The translations under genes were made by a program, and so were the position numbers. The notes under the pieces are model-generated. The model was given only the letters and a program-made list of their open reading frames with translations. It had not been told where the DNA came from and made no database searches. This document shows positions 26,985-37,804 of a stretch of DNA of 64,000 nt, piece by piece. The stretch's first letter is position 1. Every line of letters begins with the position of its first letter. This DNA is from Acidobacteriota bacterium (lineage in GTDB: Bacteria; Acidobacteriota; Terriglobia; Acidiferrales; UBA7541): assembly GCA_003225295.1 (NCBI GenBank), contig QHYZ01000048.1, positions 62,001-126,000 on the forward strand, read 5' to 3'.

Positions 26985-27616
26985 TTGTGCTCCGCTTCCA
27001 GAATCCGCCGCGCTTCCTCATAATCCGCGGCCGTATTCATATTCCAGAACAGCCGCCCTGCGCTATCAAATCGTTTCCAGTCCGCCTCGTCAAGAACTTC
27101 CACACGGAGCAGTGCGATTCCTTCGGTTACTTTGCGCACGCCGCGTTCGAACCCGGAGCTCAGCTTCGTCGCGGCACCCGTTTGCCAGCAAGCACAGAGC
27201 GGTTCAGGCCCCGCTGCCGAGTGCGAAAAGACAACTTGCGCATTGCTCTTGACACCGCGGTTGGCAAGGAATTGAAGCCAATCCTTCTTCAAAAACGGCA
27301 GGTCGCAGCTCACGATCAGATTCCATTCGGGCCGCGTCGCGCTCCGATCAGCATCTTCGAGCGCAGTGATGATTCCGCCAAGCGGCCCCTCTCCCGGCCA
27401 ACGGTCTTCGACAATTTCCGCTCCGAATGCTGCGTACTTGCCCGCCACCCCAACGATTTTCACCGGTCTCGTGACGCTCTGTAACAGTTCGATCATCCCT
27501 TCCAGCATTGGCCTTCCGCCGATTTCCGCGAGCGCCTTGTCGCGTCCAAACCGTGTGCTCCCACCTCCCGCCAAAATGTATCCAGCAACACCCACCTCAC
27601 TTTTTCCGCCAGTCAT
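26981..27616 (-). CDS. mobA: Molybdenum cofactor guanylyltransferase MobA
   Basis: 211-residue nucleotidyltransferase adding GMP to molybdopterin. The N-terminal loop GYILAGGGSTRFGRDKAL, then GPLGGIITALE and the metal-binding LIVSCDLPFL, are the MobA/GlmU-type signatures, and LFWNMNTAADYEEA closes the domain as in MobA (the N-T-P/A-x-D block). It lies first in a set of three overlapping genes with an ABC ATPase and a permease. No other molybdenum cofactor gene is in the window. Confidence 0.87.
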   Translation of the reverse strand: MTGGKSEVGVAGYILAGGGSTRFGRDKALAEIGGRPMLEGMIELLQSVTRPVKIVGVAGKYAAFGAEIVEDRWPGEGPLGGIITALEDADRSATRPEWNLIVSCDLPFLKKDWLQFLANRGVKSNAQVVFSHSAAGPEPLCACWQTGAATKLSSGFERGVRKVTEGIALLRVEVLDEADWKRFDSAGRLFWNMNTAADYEEARRILEAEHK

Positions 27617-27701
27617 TCACTGACTCTCCGCTTCATGCTATTCTTTCGGCCCCCGCGGTGTTCGGCGTTTACCATGACCGGGGCGGTCTCGGCGTTCATT
27701 C

Positions 27702-29105
27702 TTATTCTTCTTCCAGCGGCTCTCGGCCCGGCCGCCGGATTCCCAACTCGCGCAGCTTTTCCTGCAGACTCTGCCGGTGCAGTCCGATGGTCGCCGCGGT
27801 TCGCGAAACGTTCCAACGATGCTCCGCCAGTTGCCTGGTCAAGTAAGCTACTTCGAATTTTCGTTTGGCCTCACGAAAATCCCGTTCGCCGATTCCATGG
27901 TCCTGCTCCTCCCCCCAATGCTTGTGAGAAATCGACTCGCCGTGCACGACTTCACGGGGCAAGTCCTCCGCGCCGATCTCGTCCCCGCGAGAAAGCACCA
28001 TGCTTCGCTCCAAGGCGTTCTTTAACTCGCGCACATTGCCCGGCCAATCGTATTTCTCAATCGTCGTCACGGCGTCTCTCTTAAGCCGCGCGGCGCGTCC
28101 CAAGCGCGCTCCATGCAATTGCAAAAAGGCTTCCGTCAGTAGTGCAATATCTTCTTTGTGAGCCCTCAGCGGAGGCAGGTCAATTGTCACCACGCGCAGC
28201 CGATAAAACAAATCCTCGCGAAACTTCCCGGAGCGAATCTCCGCCGGCAGATTGCGGTGCGTCGCGCTGATCACCCGGACATCCACGGGAATCGTTTGCG
28301 TCCCGCCGAGTCGCTCGATCGTGCGGTTTTCCAGCACACGCAGTACCTTGGCCTGCGTCACTGGGTTCATATCGCCAATTTCATCCAGGAAAATCGTGCC
28401 GCCCGAAGCCAGCTCGAACTTTCCTTTTTTCTGTTGCGCGGCGCCCGTAAACGCCCCGCGCTCGTAACCGAACAATTCCGATTCGATCAACGTCTCTGGC
28501 AGCGCCGCGCAATTCACCGCAACACACGCTTTCCCTGCCCGAGGCGAGCGGGCGTGAATCTCCTGCGCCAGCAAATCTTTTCCCGTGCCGCTCTCTCCCA
28601 AAATCAGCACGGTAGAATCCGTCCCCGCCACGCGGTCCGCTATTTCAAATGCTCGGCGCATCTCGGTTGACCTGCCAATCATCTGCCCAAACTGACCTTC
28701 CGTAGCCATGCGCCGCCGCAACGCTTCGTTTTCCTTTTCGAGGGTCGAGAACTTCAGCAAATTGGCAACGCGCTGACGCAACTCTTCCAACTCAAATCCT
28801 TTCACCAGATAGTCCGCTGCGCCAAGCTGCAATGCCTCTACCGCCGTTTTCGCCGTGTCCAGCGCGGAGACCATCAGCACCGGCACTTCGCTTCCCTGTT
28901 CGCGCATCCAGCGCAGAAACGAAAGCCCGTCCTGGCCAGGCAACACTACATCCAACAACACCAGATCCGGTTGCTCGCGGGGAAGCGCCTCTCGTGCCGC
29001 TTCGGCCGAACCTTCCTCGGCGATGCGATACTTGGCCTCCAGCGCTCTCCGCAACCCGTATCTCGCTGCAGGTTCGTCATCTACGATCAAGATGGTCTTC
29101 ATCAT
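27702..29105 (-). CDS. Sigma-54-dependent response regulator (NtrC family)
   Basis: 467 residues: receiver domain (ILIVDDEPAARYG; phospho-acceptor Asp in LVLLDVVLPGQDG; Lys in ADYLVKGFE), sigma-54 AAA+ domain (Walker A GESGTGKD, sigma-54 contact loop ERGAFTGA, Walker B GGTIFLDEIGD, DWPGNVRELKNALERSM) and a C-terminal Fis-type helix-turn-helix (WNVSRTAATIGLHRQSLQEKL). It activates sigma-54 promoters on phosphorylation. The true start is ATG 29105, whose ATGA overlaps the kinase stop; the frame stays open further upstream inside the kinase gene, which is an artefact. Target genes are not identifiable. Confidence 0.95.
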   Translation of the reverse strand: MMKTILIVDDEPAARYGLRRALEAKYRIAEEGSAEAAREALPREQPDLVLLDVVLPGQDGLSFLRWMREQGSEVPVLMVSALDTAKTAVEALQLGAADYLVKGFELEELRQRVANLLKFSTLEKENEALRRRMATEGQFGQMIGRSTEMRRAFEIADRVAGTDSTVLILGESGTGKDLLAQEIHARSPRAGKACVAVNCAALPETLIESELFGYERGAFTGAAQQKKGKFELASGGTIFLDEIGDMNPVTQAKVLRVLENRTIERLGGTQTIPVDVRVISATHRNLPAEIRSGKFREDLFYRLRVVTIDLPPLRAHKEDIALLTEAFLQLHGARLGRAARLKRDAVTTIEKYDWPGNVRELKNALERSMVLSRGDEIGAEDLPREVVHGESISHKHWGEEQDHGIGERDFREAKRKFEVAYLTRQLAEHRWNVSRTAATIGLHRQSLQEKLRELGIRRPGREPLEEE

Positions 29106-31153
29106 TCTCTTTTCCTTACCTCGTCTTGCCCCGAGCGAAGCGCAGGGTACTTCTTTGCGTCTTCCATCGGCAGTGTCACGTGGAACCGCGTGCCGCGCCC
29201 CTCCCGCGCGGGGCTCTCCCAATCCACCTGGCCGCCGAACTCGGCCACCCGTCGAGCCACAATCGCCAGACCCAATCCCGTTCCCTGCGACTTTGTCGTG
29301 AAGAAAGGCTGGAGGACCTTTTCTCGCAGTGCGGACGGTATTCCCGGCCCATCGTCTTCCACCGCGAGGGTACATGCCCCATCGTGCGAAGCAGCAGTCA
29401 CGATGACGTGTCCCCCGCGCGGCGTGGCTTCCAGAGCATTCACCACTAGGTTCGCTACAATGTCGTTTACTGCTTCCGCACCCGCCGCGACTGCGGCGCT
29501 CCCGCAGGGAACTTTTATTTGCAGGTGCACGCCTCGCCGTTCCGCCTCATGCCACAAGACGCCCGCCACCTCTTCCACAACTACTCGGGCATCGCAACTG
29601 CCAATCGCGCTCCCTCCTCGCACCGCTGGCCGGCTGAATTGCAGCAACTGATTGAGCTTCCCCGACAACCGCCCAATCTCGTCCAGCACCATCTTCGTTT
29701 CCGTGCGCATCGAATCGGGAAGTTCTTGATTCTCCAGCTGCACCTGCAGGATGGTCTTTATGGATCCCAGCGGATTCTTCAGGTTGTGCGAAATGCTCGC
29801 CGCCATCTGCCCCAACACCGCCAGCCGTTCGCGCTCCGCCAATTCCCTCTCGAGCTGTAGCTTTTCTTCGATCAGCCGGCACAAATCAAGTGCTCCGGGT
29901 AACTGCTCACACAAAAATTCCAGCGCGGCCCGCGTGTCGCCTGAAATCGTCGCTCCATGCGGCTCCGCTCTCAGCGTGGCAACGAGTTGTTGTCCCTGTT
30001 GCAAGACAAAGAGCTGTTCTTGAGTCCATGTTGGCGGGGGCGAGGCCGAATCGATGTCCACACGCGGCCGCAACTGCGCCTTGCTGGAGTCGATTAGGCA
30101 GAGCGTTACGGCCGCCAACTCAAATTCCTGTCTCGCGCGCCGCTCAATGAACTTTACCAAGGCCGCCAAGTTTCCCTGACGAGCTTCTTGATGGATCTCC
30201 GCTGTCAGCCGCTGTACGCGGTCCACCTCACGCTGCGCCGCTTCCCGCAGTGTTCGCCCCAATACGCGCTGTAATGGCTCGACGAAAACGACCAATAGGA
30301 ATAGGAGAATCGCCGCCGTCGCTTCTGGCGGCAGCACCGGCTCCAGCCAGGCACCCACTCTGCGGACCAAGCTCAAATACAGCAATGCAAGAAATGTTAC
30401 CGATACCGCATAGACCAGGTTCTTTTGCCGCCCAATGTTCAAAAAATTGAATTTCTGCACCATCCACAGCATGACCGCGAAAGGGATGATCGCGGCAACG
30501 GCAAGTGAGGTGCTGAGTTCGCCGGTCAGCGCCGCGCCGAAGGTGTCTTGGAAGACGTGCAGGCTTAGGATCAGCAGAGCAATGAGCAGGAAGAATTTTG
30601 CGAGATGTTTATGAAATGTACGCTGGGGCTCGTCGGGCGCATCCGCCGTGAAGCGCCATTGCCACCAAAAACAAGCAAGCAACGACACTCCCAGCCACAC
30701 TCCATACGTGAGGCCCAATACTCTACCGGGCGCGAGCAAGTCGAAACCGGAATAGTTCGCCAGCAATGGGTACACGCGGAGCCCAAGGAACAAGATCGGA
30801 GCGTATGCCGCGCTCACGAGGATTCGCTTTGTGTTGCCGCTCTTCAGCAGGCCGCGCGTATCGGCGTATTCAAAATGCAGATGAACCAGAAGCGCAGGCA
30901 CCAAGCATAGACCTGTGAACAACAGCGTAGCGGCAAAGGCTTGCACCGCAAGGGGCGGTGTCGCATAGTGGATTTGCGCATTGAGCGCTAGGAGCGACCC
31001 GCCATAGAAAAGAAACAACGCCAGGCACAGGAAGAAGAAAACGCGCTCAAAATTGCGCTGGCGGCGATAGCCGAGAATGACCACCATCCAGAAAAGCTGC
31101 AACAGCGTCCCCGCCGTGTAGCCGATGAGTTGGATGTAGAGCAGTGATCCCAT
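29102..31153 (-). CDS. Membrane sensor histidine kinase with GAF-like domain
   Basis: 683 residues. About nine N-terminal membrane spans (residues 8-300), a GAF-like region (about 320-440), then HisKA with H-box SISHNLKNPLGSIK and HATPase motifs (IVANLVVNALEAT, EDDGPGIPSALREKVLQPFFTTKSQGTGLGLAIVARRV). It should phosphorylate the response regulator encoded immediately after it with a four-base overlap. The multi-span sensor suggests a signal inside or near the membrane. The last ~15 residues (KKYPALRSGQDEVRKRE) fall in DNA that resembles a dispersed repeat and are probably a late addition. Confidence 0.93.
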   Translation of the reverse strand: MGSLLYIQLIGYTAGTLLQLFWMVVILGYRRQRNFERVFFFLCLALFLFYGGSLLALNAQIHYATPPLAVQAFAATLLFTGLCLVPALLVHLHFEYADTRGLLKSGNTKRILVSAAYAPILFLGLRVYPLLANYSGFDLLAPGRVLGLTYGVWLGVSLLACFWWQWRFTADAPDEPQRTFHKHLAKFFLLIALLILSLHVFQDTFGAALTGELSTSLAVAAIIPFAVMLWMVQKFNFLNIGRQKNLVYAVSVTFLALLYLSLVRRVGAWLEPVLPPEATAAILLFLLVVFVEPLQRVLGRTLREAAQREVDRVQRLTAEIHQEARQGNLAALVKFIERRARQEFELAAVTLCLIDSSKAQLRPRVDIDSASPPPTWTQEQLFVLQQGQQLVATLRAEPHGATISGDTRAALEFLCEQLPGALDLCRLIEEKLQLERELAERERLAVLGQMAASISHNLKNPLGSIKTILQVQLENQELPDSMRTETKMVLDEIGRLSGKLNQLLQFSRPAVRGGSAIGSCDARVVVEEVAGVLWHEAERRGVHLQIKVPCGSAAVAAGAEAVNDIVANLVVNALEATPRGGHVIVTAASHDGACTLAVEDDGPGIPSALREKVLQPFFTTKSQGTGLGLAIVARRVAEFGGQVDWESPAREGRGTRFHVTLPMEDAKKYPALRSGQDEVRKRE

Positions 31154-31304
31154 GGGACTCCGAGGTGTCGGATTCTACGCCCGGCCTATCAGCAGTACAA
31201 TCACCAAGTGCCATATTTTTCTTGCACCAGCTAACCTATTCTAAATATGTGGCTTAGACAGATCAGAAATCCACAGGAGATCAGCTGGTCTGTCCGGGAA
31301 ATGC

Positions 31305-31332
31305 TTGACATGGCGGGAGTTTCTGCTACATT
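31305..31332 (+). promoter_or_regulatory. Sigma-70-type promoter of groES-groEL
   Basis: A consensus -35 box TTGACA at 31305-31310 and a -10 box TACATT at 31327-31332 are separated by 16 bases. The -10 overlaps the first bases of the CIRCE operator, so repressor binding would block RNA polymerase. The groES ATG lies about 78 bases downstream. Confidence 0.82.
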
Positions 31333-31357
31333 AGCAGTCGGCTACGAGGAGTGCTAA
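31331..31357 (+). promoter_or_regulatory. CIRCE operator (HrcA binding site)
   Basis: TTAGCAGTC, nine bases, then GAGTGCTAA. The consensus is TTAGCACTC-N9-GAGTGCTAA; the right arm is perfect and the left arm has a single mismatch (C to G). The spacing is exact. This predicts heat-shock control of groESL by HrcA, which is not encoded in the window. Confidence 0.93.
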
Positions 31358-31409
31358 TTCCCCTTTTCCTTGCAGCTACACACAAGATCACCTATGGAGG
31401 TTTTTCAAG

Positions 31410-31724
31410 ATGGCAGTGAATCTAACCCCGCTGCACGACCGTGTCATCGTGAAGCGCATTGAGGAAAAAGAAAGCGTCAAGGGTGGCATCATCATCCCTG
31501 ATTCCGCAAAAGAAAAGCCCATGGAGGGCGAAATCATCGCCGTGGGAGCTGGCAAGCGCGAGAAGGGCGAACTGATCCCGCTGGACGTCAAGCCCGGCGA
31601 TCGCGTCCTCTTCGGCAAATACAGTGGTACGGAAATCAAGATCGAGGACGAGGAATATCTCATCCTTCGCGAAGAAGAAATTCTGGCGAAGCTGAGCGGC
31701 GCGGCGAAAGCGGCCAGGAAGTAG
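31410..31724 (+). CDS. groES: Co-chaperonin GroES
   Basis: 104-residue 10 kDa co-chaperonin that caps GroEL. It reads [21 protein letters not shown]..., with the mobile loop [21 protein letters not shown] and the end [19 protein letters not shown] lies about nine bases before the ATG. It is preceded by the consensus promoter and CIRCE and followed after 113 bases by groEL. Confidence 0.98.
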   Translation: MAVNLTPLHDRVIVKRIEEKESVKGGIIIPDSAKEKPMEGEIIAVGAGKREKGELIPLDVKPGDRVLFGKYSGTEIKIEDEEYLILREEEILAKLSGAAKAARK

Positions 31725-31744
31725 CTCTATCCTTGCGTTGTAAA

Positions 31745-33472
<1,728 letters not shown>

Positions 33473-33504
33473 GTTCACCAGCTCGCCTGTACCCTCAGTC
33501 CCAC

Positions 33505-33535
33505 AAGGGCGGCCCTTCAAGGGCCGCCCTTTTTT
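33505..33535 (+). terminator. Rho-independent terminator of groESL
   Basis: A perfect 11-base stem AAGGGCGGCCC / GGGCCGCCCTT around the loop TTCAA, followed directly by further T residues (33530-33535), 32 bases after the groEL stop. Confidence 0.92.
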
Positions 33536-33574
33536 ATTGCCAAGCAAAGTATTTTTCAGAGTTGGAACGAAAAT

Positions 33575-34273
33575 TTGGCGAGCTATACTGGCGGCCACCA
33601 TAGAAACAACACCGGAGTTCCCCGCATCAGAATTCTTCGAAAATCCGTTCTTTTGCTGTCGACCGGATGCTTCGTGCCTTCTGTTGCGGTCCCGATCCCA
33701 GCACAAACTGTGCACCATGCTAGGGAGCTGGAGCGGCGCTTCGCTCAGAATTACGCCGCGACGCGTTAACGCGAGTAGGGCTGCTTGCGCCCATACCCAG
33801 GGGCATGAGCAGCATCCTAGGCGCGCCCCATCAGGTGGGCGGGCCCGTTTCAGATGCCAACCTCGCGGCTGCAGTTTGGGAAGATGGCCTCACCTACGGG
33901 CCGGATAATTTGCTTCTCCGAATATCCAGCAGCAGGAGGGAGTTGGCAGACAGCTATGACCGGGCGATCGCCGAGCTTCAAACTGGCTTGGAGAAGAATT
34001 GGACTGCTGAGGAATACCTGGCAGCCGCGCAGCCGCTTAAACCCCCGAGGGACGCACGGAAGGCAGCCACGCCGGCGACGTTCACAGCCCAGACCACGCC
34101 CAGCCATACGATCACCGCCAGTATGCAGCGGGCCGCCCAGGAGAATCGACCCGCCGCCGCCCGTGTGGCTTTTTTGGCGCGGGCTCTACTCCAGAGCTTC
34201 ACCGGAGCAGCGCGATTCTCTGCGGCAGGCCCTAGGCGGATCAATGGCCTCCGCCCACCAGACTAAAAAGTAG
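33575..34273 (+). pseudogene. Possible decayed secreted-protein gene(s)
   Basis: No single convincing gene spans the 928 bases between groEL and the DUF47 gene, but fragments look coding. In one frame, 33575-33769 gives a signal-peptide-like stretch (RKSVLLLSTGCFVPSVAVPIPAQ) followed by HHARELERRFAQNYAATR and a stop. In another, 33805-34266 gives VWEDGLTYGPDNLLLRISSSRRELADSYDRAIAELQ, whose pattern recalls secreted proteins I have seen in Acidobacteriota. Near the end the first frame gives ASPEQRDSLRQALGG. The change of frame suggests one or more indels in a former gene. An alternative is that 33805-34266 is an intact 153-residue hypothetical protein. Confidence 0.35.
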
Positions 34274-34400
34274 ATGATGCCTGCTTGAAGCGATTCGGCT
34301 ATGGGTAAGCTAGGCTTCGGCCCCTTGCTTGCCTCCCCTTTCGCCCTCTGGTATCGTCCGTAGGCTTGTCCGCAGACTCTTCAGGGGAGAGTCAGACATC

Positions 34401-35027
34401 ATGCCAGGACTCTTGCAGCGGTTCTTGCCGCGTGAAGAGAGTTTCTTTGACCTCTTTGCAAAGCAAGCGGCGAATATCCATGTGGGTGCTGATGCCCTGC
34501 ATAAAATGCTTTCGCACTACACCGGCGTGCCCGAACAAGTGCAGATCGTAAAGGCCATCGAGCACGAAGGCGACGAAATCACGCACGCCCTGTTCACCAA
34601 GCTGAATCAGACCTTCATCACGCCCTTCGACCGTGAAGACATTTATGAGCTCTGCAGCCGTTTGGACGATGTGATCGACCTGATCGACGCCGCGGCCAGC
34701 CGTTTTGTACTCTATCGCGTCGATAGCGTTCGCAGCGGGACCCTGGATCTCGTCCAGGTCCTGGTCTCGGCCACGGCTGAGGTCGAGGTAGCCGTTCGCG
34801 CGCTGGAAACGCCGCAAAAAGCCCTGAAGCATTGCATCGAAATCAATCGCTACGAAAACGATAGCGACCGTTTGTGCCGCACGCTCATCGCGCAGCTCTT
34901 CGATGAAGAGCAAGATCCTGTCCAGATCATCAAGTGGAAAGAGATTTTTGAGGTCATCGAGACCGCCGTGGACAAGTGCGAAGACGTCGCCAACGTCATC
35001 GAAGGCGTCATCCTCAAGAGCGCTTGA
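34401..35027 (+). CDS. DUF47 family PhoU-like phosphate-transport regulator
   Basis: 208-residue, largely helical DUF47 protein (YkaA/TIGR00153 group), related in fold to PhoU. Recognisable parts: FFDLFAKQAANIHVGADAL, IVKAIEHEGDEITHALFTKLNQTFITPFDREDIYELCSRLDDVIDLIDAA and DPVQIIKWKEIFEVIETAVDKCEDVANVIEGV. Members are encoded beside PiT phosphate permeases and are thought to regulate them; here the pit gene starts three bases after this stop. ATG 34401 follows a purine-rich AGGGGAGA; an upstream in-frame ATG at 34329 is rejected. Confidence 0.92.
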   Translation: MPGLLQRFLPREESFFDLFAKQAANIHVGADALHKMLSHYTGVPEQVQIVKAIEHEGDEITHALFTKLNQTFITPFDREDIYELCSRLDDVIDLIDAAASRFVLYRVDSVRSGTLDLVQVLVSATAEVEVAVRALETPQKALKHCIEINRYENDSDRLCRTLIAQLFDEEQDPVQIIKWKEIFEVIETAVDKCEDVANVIEGVILKSA

Positions 35028-35030
35028 CCT

Positions 35031-36026
35031 GTGAACAGCTTTATCCTGCTCCTGATCGTCATAGGTCTTACTCTCACGTTCGAATTCTCGAACGGCTGGC
35101 ACGACGCGGCCAATTCCATTGCCACGGTCGTCTCCACGCGCGTCCTCACGCCCTTCCGCGCCGTCCTCTGGGCAGCCTTCTTTAATTTCATTGCCGCTTT
35201 CTGGTTTGGCACCGCCGTCGCCAAGACGATTACGAAGGGTCTTGTCCGTATAGAGATGATCGATGAGAAAGTAATCCTCGCCGGACTGCTCGGCGCCATC
35301 GCCTGGAATCTCATTACTCTCATCTTGGGCCTCCCCACCAGTTCTTCTCACGCATTGATCGCCGGATACGGAGGCGCGGCCATCGCACACGCCGGCTTCA
35401 AAGCCATCCTCTTCGGAGGCTGGATCAAGCCGGTTCTTTTCATCTTTCTCGCGCCGGTCATCGGCCTCTTCGTCGGGATGACCGTCACCATTCTGACCAG
35501 TTGGATTGTCCATCGCCAGCGCCCGCTCAAGGTCGACCGTTGGTTTCGCCGCCTGCAACTTCTCTCGGCGGCCGGCTACAGCCTGGGTCACGGCACCAAC
35601 GACGCCCAAAAGGGCATGGGCATTATCACCGCGGCACTGGTCGCTGGTGGTTTGATAAAGACCTTCGACGTACCCTACTGGGTCATAATCTGCTGCCATT
35701 TGGCCATGGCCGGCGGCACCATGGCTGGCGGCTGGCGCATCATCAAGACCATGGGTCAGCGCATCACTAAGCTCACGCCATTCGGTGGATTTGCCGCGGA
35801 GACGGCGGGTGCGTTGACACTGATCGGGACGGCGCATTTTGGCATCCCGGTCAGCACCACGCACACCATCACGGGCGCCATTGTCGGTGTCGGGGCATCG
35901 CGCCGGCTTTCTGCGGTGCGCTGGGGAGTGACGCGGCGCATCGTACTCGCCTGGGTCCTCACCATCCCCGGTGCGGCACTTTTCGGCGCAGCTCTCTTCC
36001 GCATCCTTGAGATTTGGATGCGTTAG
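35031..36026 (+). CDS. pit: PiT family inorganic phosphate transporter
   Basis: 331-residue membrane protein with about ten spans. Both PiT signature repeats are visible: FSNGWHDAANSIATVVSTRVL near the N-terminus and LGHGTNDAQKGMGIITAALV in the middle, plus LPTSSSHALIAGYGG and PVSTTHTITGAIVG, the substrate loops. It imports phosphate (as metal-phosphate) with protons. The start is GTG 35031, three bases after the DUF47 gene. A 7-base stem GTTCTCT-CGA-AGAGAAC begins at the stop codon without a T-tract. Confidence 0.95.
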   Translation: MNSFILLLIVIGLTLTFEFSNGWHDAANSIATVVSTRVLTPFRAVLWAAFFNFIAAFWFGTAVAKTITKGLVRIEMIDEKVILAGLLGAIAWNLITLILGLPTSSSHALIAGYGGAAIAHAGFKAILFGGWIKPVLFIFLAPVIGLFVGMTVTILTSWIVHRQRPLKVDRWFRRLQLLSAAGYSLGHGTNDAQKGMGIITAALVAGGLIKTFDVPYWVIICCHLAMAGGTMAGGWRIIKTMGQRITKLTPFGGFAAETAGALTLIGTAHFGIPVSTTHTITGAIVGVGASRRLSAVRWGVTRRIVLAWVLTIPGAALFGAALFRILEIWMR

Positions 36027-36640
36027 TTCTCTCGAAGAGAACACGTGAAGACGCGTCCCTGGCCTTGCAAAACGCTATGATTACCCGAATCAGGACGACA
36101 ATAGCATCGTTGTGCGCCATCCGAGGTGGCCGCGGCACCGGCCCAGATCGTTCTCTTCATGCTCTTGGTTGTTTCAATCATGTGATGCTGTACGCCTTGA
36201 AAAGAGGTGGATGGAGCATCCATACATCTCTAAGAAGAATTTGGGCGAGCGGGGCACGGCCTAAGTGCGCGGGAGCCTCGGTTGGCCTGCGCTTTGGCGA
36301 GTGGCCTATCGTTTCACGATTTCTGCGAACAGGCGGGGCCTCTGACTTGTGATTTAAGTTCAGCAAGCCCCATGGCGCGGAGATGTGCTCATGCAGGACA
36401 TGTTTCGAGCACTGTCAGTCCAGGGCCCTGTCTGTATTCCTGATCTTTCCTGACCCAACGCCTAACCCCCATTGAATCATAGTTTTATGACAACACCGGG
36501 AGAAGGGGTCCGGCTATTGCGAACCTCGATCACGCATTCCCATGGCCTATCCTCTATTTCCTACTGCTATCCCCTTTCCGTGCTTCTTTACATCCTTACC
36601 TCCTTACCACTATCCTTTTCCCACGGGAGACACTTCTAAA
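36027..36640. other. Gene-free stretch before ribBA
   Basis: About 600 bases in which no frame gives a recognisable protein and no tRNA is present. I looked for an FMN riboswitch ahead of the riboflavin gene and did not find its conserved segments. Apart from a small hairpin just after the pit stop, nothing stands out. Confidence 0.5.
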
Positions 36641-37804
36641 ATGTTCGCTACCGTCGAAGAAGCCGTCGAAGAGATTCGCCAAGGCTGCATGGTCGTCCTC
36701 ATCGACGATGAGGACCGCGAAAACGAAGGTGACCTCGCCATGGCCGCCGAAAAAATCACGCCCGAGGCCATCAATTTCATGGCCAAGCACGGCCGTGGTT
36801 TGATCTGCATGCCCCTCACCGAAGAGCGCTGCGACGAACTCCACCTTCCGCTCATGTCGCCAATCAACACTTCCGTGCACGGCACCGCATTCACGGAAGC
36901 CATCGACGCGCGGGTAGGCGTCACCACCGGTATCAGCGCTGCGGACCGCGCCATCACCATCCTCACGGCCATTGATCCAAAAACGAAGCCTCAGGATCTC
37001 GCACGCCCGGGACACATTTTCCCGTTGCGCGCGCGCAAAGGCGGCGTGCTGGTCCGCGCCGGTCAAACCGAAGCTTGTGTCGATCTCGCGCGCATTGCCG
37101 GGTTGACTCCCGCTGGCGTCATCTGCGAAATCATGGGTGACGACGGCACCATGTCCCGCGTGCCGCAGCTGGTCGAATTCTGCAAGGAACACAACCTGAA
37201 GATGCTCACGGTGGCGGACCTCATTCGCTACCGCATGCAGCACGAGCGCTACGTGCGGCGCGTAGCGGAAGCGGTCCTGCCCACGCGTTTCGGCAGCTTC
37301 CGTATGATCGCGTACGCCAGCGACATGGACCACGATCAGCACGTCGCACTTGTGTGCGGCGAACTGGAAGGCGCGGAGCCGACGCTGGTGCGTGTCCATT
37401 CACACTGCCTGACCGGAGACGTTTTCGGCTCCACCGCTTGCGATTGCGCGGAGCTTGTCTCACGCTCGCTGGCAGCCATCACCAAGGAAGGCCGTGGCGT
37501 TTTTCTCTACCTGCATCACACCGGGCGTGGCTTCAGTGTCGAAACCGCCGAAGAACCCGGCGCGCTGCCTCAGATTCATTTTCACAAGCGCGGCCAACTT
37601 GATCGTGAACCTGCCCGCCAGCGCATGGTGCAACACGAAAGTGGCATCGGCGCGCAAATCCTGATTGACCTTGGCCTTAAGGACATCCGGGTCCTCACGA
37701 ATCATCCGAAAAAAGTCGTCGCCCTCGAAGGCTACGGCATCCGCATCGCCGACCAGGTTCCCCTGCACATCGACCAGCCTCGCGTCACTCACCAGACCCT
37801 ATGA
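36641..37804 (+). CDS. ribBA: 3,4-dihydroxy-2-butanone-4-phosphate synthase with degenerate GTP cyclohydrolase II domain (RibBX-like)
   Basis: 387 residues. The N-terminal RibB domain looks active ([56 protein letters not shown]). The C-terminal half is GCH-II-like and keeps the zinc cysteines 256, 267 and 269 (HSHCLTGD...ACDC), but the catalytic segments differ: YLHHTGRGF replaces YLRQEGRGIGL, the LxAYxLQ helix is missing, and [10 protein letters not shown] stands where active enzymes have DxRDYGIGAQ, so the catalytic Asp and Arg (126 and 128 in E. coli RibA) align with Val330 and His332. It probably supplies only the RibB activity. ATG 36641 follows GGGAGA; an upstream ATG at 36542 is rejected. 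Confidence 0.85.
   Translation: MFATVEEAVEEIRQGCMVVLIDDEDRENEGDLAMAAEKITPEAINFMAKHGRGLICMPLTEERCDELHLPLMSPINTSVHGTAFTEAIDARVGVTTGISAADRAITILTAIDPKTKPQDLARPGHIFPLRARKGGVLVRAGQTEACVDLARIAGLTPAGVICEIMGDDGTMSRVPQLVEFCKEHNLKMLTVADLIRYRMQHERYVRRVAEAVLPTRFGSFRMIAYASDMDHDQHVALVCGELEGAEPTLVRVHSHCLTGDVFGSTACDCAELVSRSLAAITKEGRGVFLYLHHTGRGFSVETAEEPGALPQIHFHKRGQLDREPARQRMVQHESGIGAQILIDLGLKDIRVLTNHPKKVVALEGYGIRIADQVPLHIDQPRVTHQTL

Noticed and set aside
34392-36044. Long open frame on the minus strand opposite the DUF47 and PiT genes
   Set aside because: The translation is Asp/Glu/Arg/Gly-rich without any domain, and the plus strand carries two clear families. It is a codon-bias shadow.
36400-36640. Possible FMN riboswitch ahead of the riboflavin gene
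   Set aside because: The conserved RFN-element segments are not present in this stretch or ahead of ribE.
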